In this document: positions 5,014 to 6,686 of the stretch, in pieces
Layout: every line of letters begins with the position of its first letter
How positions within the stretch are numbered: the first letter of the stretch is position 1
Source of the DNA: Clostridiaceae bacterium
GTDB lineage: Bacteria; Bacillota; Clostridia; DSM-8532
Reading direction: 5' to 3'
Assembly (NCBI GenBank): GCA_012727625.1
Contig: JAAYGP010000297.1
Location: forward strand, 1 to 6,686
Length of the DNA stretch: 6,686 nt
Made by a program: the position numbers and the translations under genes
Notes under the pieces: model-generated
Database searches by the model: none
What the model saw: the letters and a program-made list of their open reading frames with translations, nothing else
What the model was told of the DNA's origin: nothing

Positions 5014-6486
5014 ATGAGTTACGCAAAAAATTCAGACGGAACCAAAAAAATAACAACAAATTATAAGAAGCAGGAAAATATCGATGCAGCAATGTTTTTG
5101 GATCCTGATTTCTGGCATCGTCACGCCCTTATTGATTTAATACCATACTGGTATGAGTATTCAATTGACAAAGAATATGGCGGCTTTTTCACCAATTTGT
5201 CCAGGCAGTGGGAAGCATTGCCTCCCTTTGACAAATATCCGGCTATGATAAGCAGGCAAATATTTGGTTTTTCTGCTGCGTATCTTTTATTTGGTGATGA
5301 AAAGTATATTAACGCGGCCAGAGACGGGGTCTCATTTCTTTTGGAGCATGGCTGGGACAAGGAATATGGCGGATGGTACGATAAAATAACAAGGGACGGT
5401 AAACCCCTTGAAACTACAAAGAGCATTCCATTGCAGCTTTATTCAAATGTGGGGCTTGCCATGTACTATATAACTACCGGTGATTCAAGGGTGCTGCCTT
5501 TTATTTATGAGTCCATGGAAATTCAAAAAACATATGGATGTGACAAAGAATATGGCGGCTACTATCAGGCGTTGGAACGAGATCTTACTGTTAAAGATTC
5601 AGGTAAAAACAAGCATGCCCATTATGGCTATGTGGGCTCGCTCCTGCTTTATTTGTGGCTTGCCACAAGAGATCCGGATGTTTTGGAATGGCAATGTGAA
5701 TTGACAGATATATCCCTTGATAAAATGCTTGATCCTGTTAACGGATGGATTAACGGCTACATGAATGAGTATGATCGCAGATGGGCATTCAAGCCGTATA
5801 TATATGACAACAGAGAATATATACACATCGGCGCGCAGCTTACAGCAGCCTTGTCCTTTATAAGGCTTTACCATCAGTCAGGAAACAGCAAATACTTAGA
5901 GCATGGAAAGGTTCTTGGCGATAAAACCGGTGAATTTGGCTGGGACTCTTTACGCGGCGGTTGGTTTGACATGGTGGAAAAAGAATATCCCCACCAACCC
6001 ATTCCCGTCAGTATGGTCTCCAACTGGATACATTGTTATGGCTGCTTTTTACAGCTTCAGCTCTATAATTTAACAAAAGAAAAAAAGTATCTTGAAAGGT
6101 TTCAAAAAAGTGAAGTTTTCTGGTATAATCATATAAGAGATGAAAAACACGGCAGTGATTTTACCGCTGTTACACCCGATGGGGTGCCGGAGGCAGATGA
6201 CAGAAAAGCAAAGCCCTGGCGAACCTCCTATCATGAAATGGAACATGCCTTACTTAATTACCTTTACCTTAATACATATGCCAGCAATCAGTCTGCTGTT
6301 CTGAATTATATTTTCAGCAATTCGGATAAGCACAGGAAATTCTATGTTTCTCCAATCGATGATCCTGCTGTTAAAATTGCTTCGGTTTCAGTAAACGGTA
6401 AACCGTGGGTTATGTTTGATGCTGATGAACGCTCAATTGTTTTACCGGCAGAAAAGAACCTGAAAGTCAGGGTCACTTTTGCTTAA
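5014..6486 (+). CDS. N-acylglucosamine 2-epimerase (AGE)-family sugar epimerase/isomerase with C-terminal extension
   Basis: A 490-residue, probably cytoplasmic protein without signal peptide or membrane segment. The ATG at 5014 has AAAAGGGG (4996-5003) ten bases upstream, slightly far but usable. The family fold is an (alpha/alpha)6 barrel. Its marks are three repeats of DKEYGG plus aromatic residues (EYGG at 54-57, 117-120, 179-182), SRQIFGFSAAY with Arg81, the helix HAHYGYVGSLLLYLWLATRD (201-220), and YIHIGAQ with His271 and SYHEMEH with His407. By analogy with AGE and cellobiose 2-epimerase, Arg81, His203, His271 and His407 fall where the sugar-handling and acid/base residues lie. The usual acid three residues after the middle His is Ala274 here. 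Members epimerise or isomerise N-acetylglucosamine, cellobiose, mannose or related sugars; the substrate here is not predictable. The barrel should end near residue 425; the last 60 or so residues are an extra, strand-rich tail. It may serve sugar metabolism linked to the upstream transporter, but a terminator lies between them. Confidence 0.87.
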   Translation: MSYAKNSDGTKKITTNYKKQENIDAAMFLDPDFWHRHALIDLIPYWYEYSIDKEYGGFFTNLSRQWEALPPFDKYPAMISRQIFGFSAAYLLFGDEKYINAARDGVSFLLEHGWDKEYGGWYDKITRDGKPLETTKSIPLQLYSNVGLAMYYITTGDSRVLPFIYESMEIQKTYGCDKEYGGYYQALERDLTVKDSGKNKHAHYGYVGSLLLYLWLATRDPDVLEWQCELTDISLDKMLDPVNGWINGYMNEYDRRWAFKPYIYDNREYIHIGAQLTAALSFIRLYHQSGNSKYLEHGKVLGDKTGEFGWDSLRGGWFDMVEKEYPHQPIPVSMVSNWIHCYGCFLQLQLYNLTKEKKYLERFQKSEVFWYNHIRDEKHGSDFTAVTPDGVPEADDRKAKPWRTSYHEMEHALLNYLYLNTYASNQSAVLNYIFSNSDKHRKFYVSPIDDPAVKIASVSVNGKPWVMFDADERSIVLPAEKNLKVRVTFA

Positions 6487-6686
6487 AGCTTGCAGATCCA
6501 ACATTGGATATGTCAATCCGCAACCGTGAAGTGTAACTTTTGTCGTTAAAAATTGCAGAGCATCATTCGTTATGTCAAAACGTATCCGCGGAGTGTGCCA
6601 GTGGTCATCATAATTTTCGGAACCGGCCATTCGCTGTATCGAACAATGCGGCAAAATATTGTCGAACACTTTATCCTGTTTAGCCA
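6442..6686 (-). CDS. Possible 3' end of a convergent gene (partial, weak)
   Basis: A minus-strand frame is open from the right edge to a TAA at 6444-6442, at least 80 codons, overlapping the last 45 bases of the AGE-family gene. A GTG at 6669 with AGGA just upstream could be an internal start. The translation contains NYDDHWHTPRIRFDITNDAL and has an ordinary amino-acid mix, but I recognise no family. Against it, its 63-base DNA repeat units do not keep the same reading frame, and an opposing plus-strand frame from about 6550 is also open. There is no terminator between the two genes. It may be non-coding. Confidence 0.2.
   Translation of the reverse strand, partial: AKQDKVFDNILPHCSIQRMAGSENYDDHWHTPRIRFDITNDALQFLTTKVTLHGCGLTYPMLDLQALSKSDPDFQVLFCR
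6490..6615. repeat. Two diverged tandem copies of a ~63-bp unit
   Basis: TTGCAGA opens both 6490-6552 and 6553-6615. With one single-base gap the units agree at roughly three quarters of the first 46 positions, with shared blocks TATGTCAA and AGTGT. A weaker third copy may follow (CATTCG at 6628, 64 bases after its counterpart at 6564). The gap shifts the reading frame between copies, so this looks like a DNA-level repeat rather than a protein repeat. Function is unknown. Confidence 0.35.

Noticed and set aside
5121..5874. Minus-strand ORFs within the AGE-family gene
   Set aside because: They are antisense shadows with no ribosome binding sites and no family features; the plus-strand frame has clear AGE-family motifs throughout.

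Overview
The window looks like chromosomal DNA from a low-GC Gram-positive bacterium, most likely an anaerobic member of the Clostridia. The reasons are A/T-rich intergenic DNA, strong GGAGG-type ribosome binding sites, a lipoprotein-type binding protein and the gene families present. Genus cannot be fixed from sequence alone. No rRNA, tRNA, CRISPR array or insertion sequence was seen.

Layout. (1) Positions 1-682, minus strand: the first 227 codons of an ABC exporter (transmembrane part), running off the left edge. Upstream on the same strand are a 31-codon small ORF with a good ribosome binding site (882-787), a stem-loop between it and the transporter (770-741), and a good sigma-A-type promoter (TTGATA-16-TATAAT, 1100-1073). 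This has the shape of a leader-peptide/attenuator-controlled export gene. (2) Positions 899-1340: an AT-rich divergent intergenic region with the leftward promoter, an 11-bp-phased TGTAAC direct repeat, candidate rightward promoters, a TGATAA palindrome and a perfect 9-bp inverted repeat. (3) Positions 1341-4796, plus strand: a TRAP-TAXI uptake operon, made of a TAXI-family solute-binding lipoprotein, a DUF1850 protein and a fused 4TM/12TM TRAP permease, closed by a strong intrinsic terminator. The permease is split by a one-base frameshift in a T6 run at 3935-3940; removing one T restores a continuous 649-residue protein. (4) Positions 5014-6486, plus strand: an N-acylglucosamine 2-epimerase (AGE)-family protein with an unusual C-terminal extension. 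(5) Positions 6487-6686: a tail with a diverged 63-bp tandem repeat and a weakly supported minus-strand ORF running off the right edge.

How they work together: the TAXI protein should capture a small, probably anionic, solute outside the membrane and hand it to the fused permease, which imports it using an ion gradient. DUF1850 is a regular partner of such loci. The AGE-family enzyme is downstream but separated by a terminator, so a metabolic link to the imported solute is only a suggestion. The left-hand exporter is divergently transcribed and probably unrelated in function.

I see no clear new defence or mobile system. The two most worthwhile items are the small ORF plus mutually exclusive hairpins ahead of the ABC exporter, and the homopolymer frameshift in the TRAP permease.
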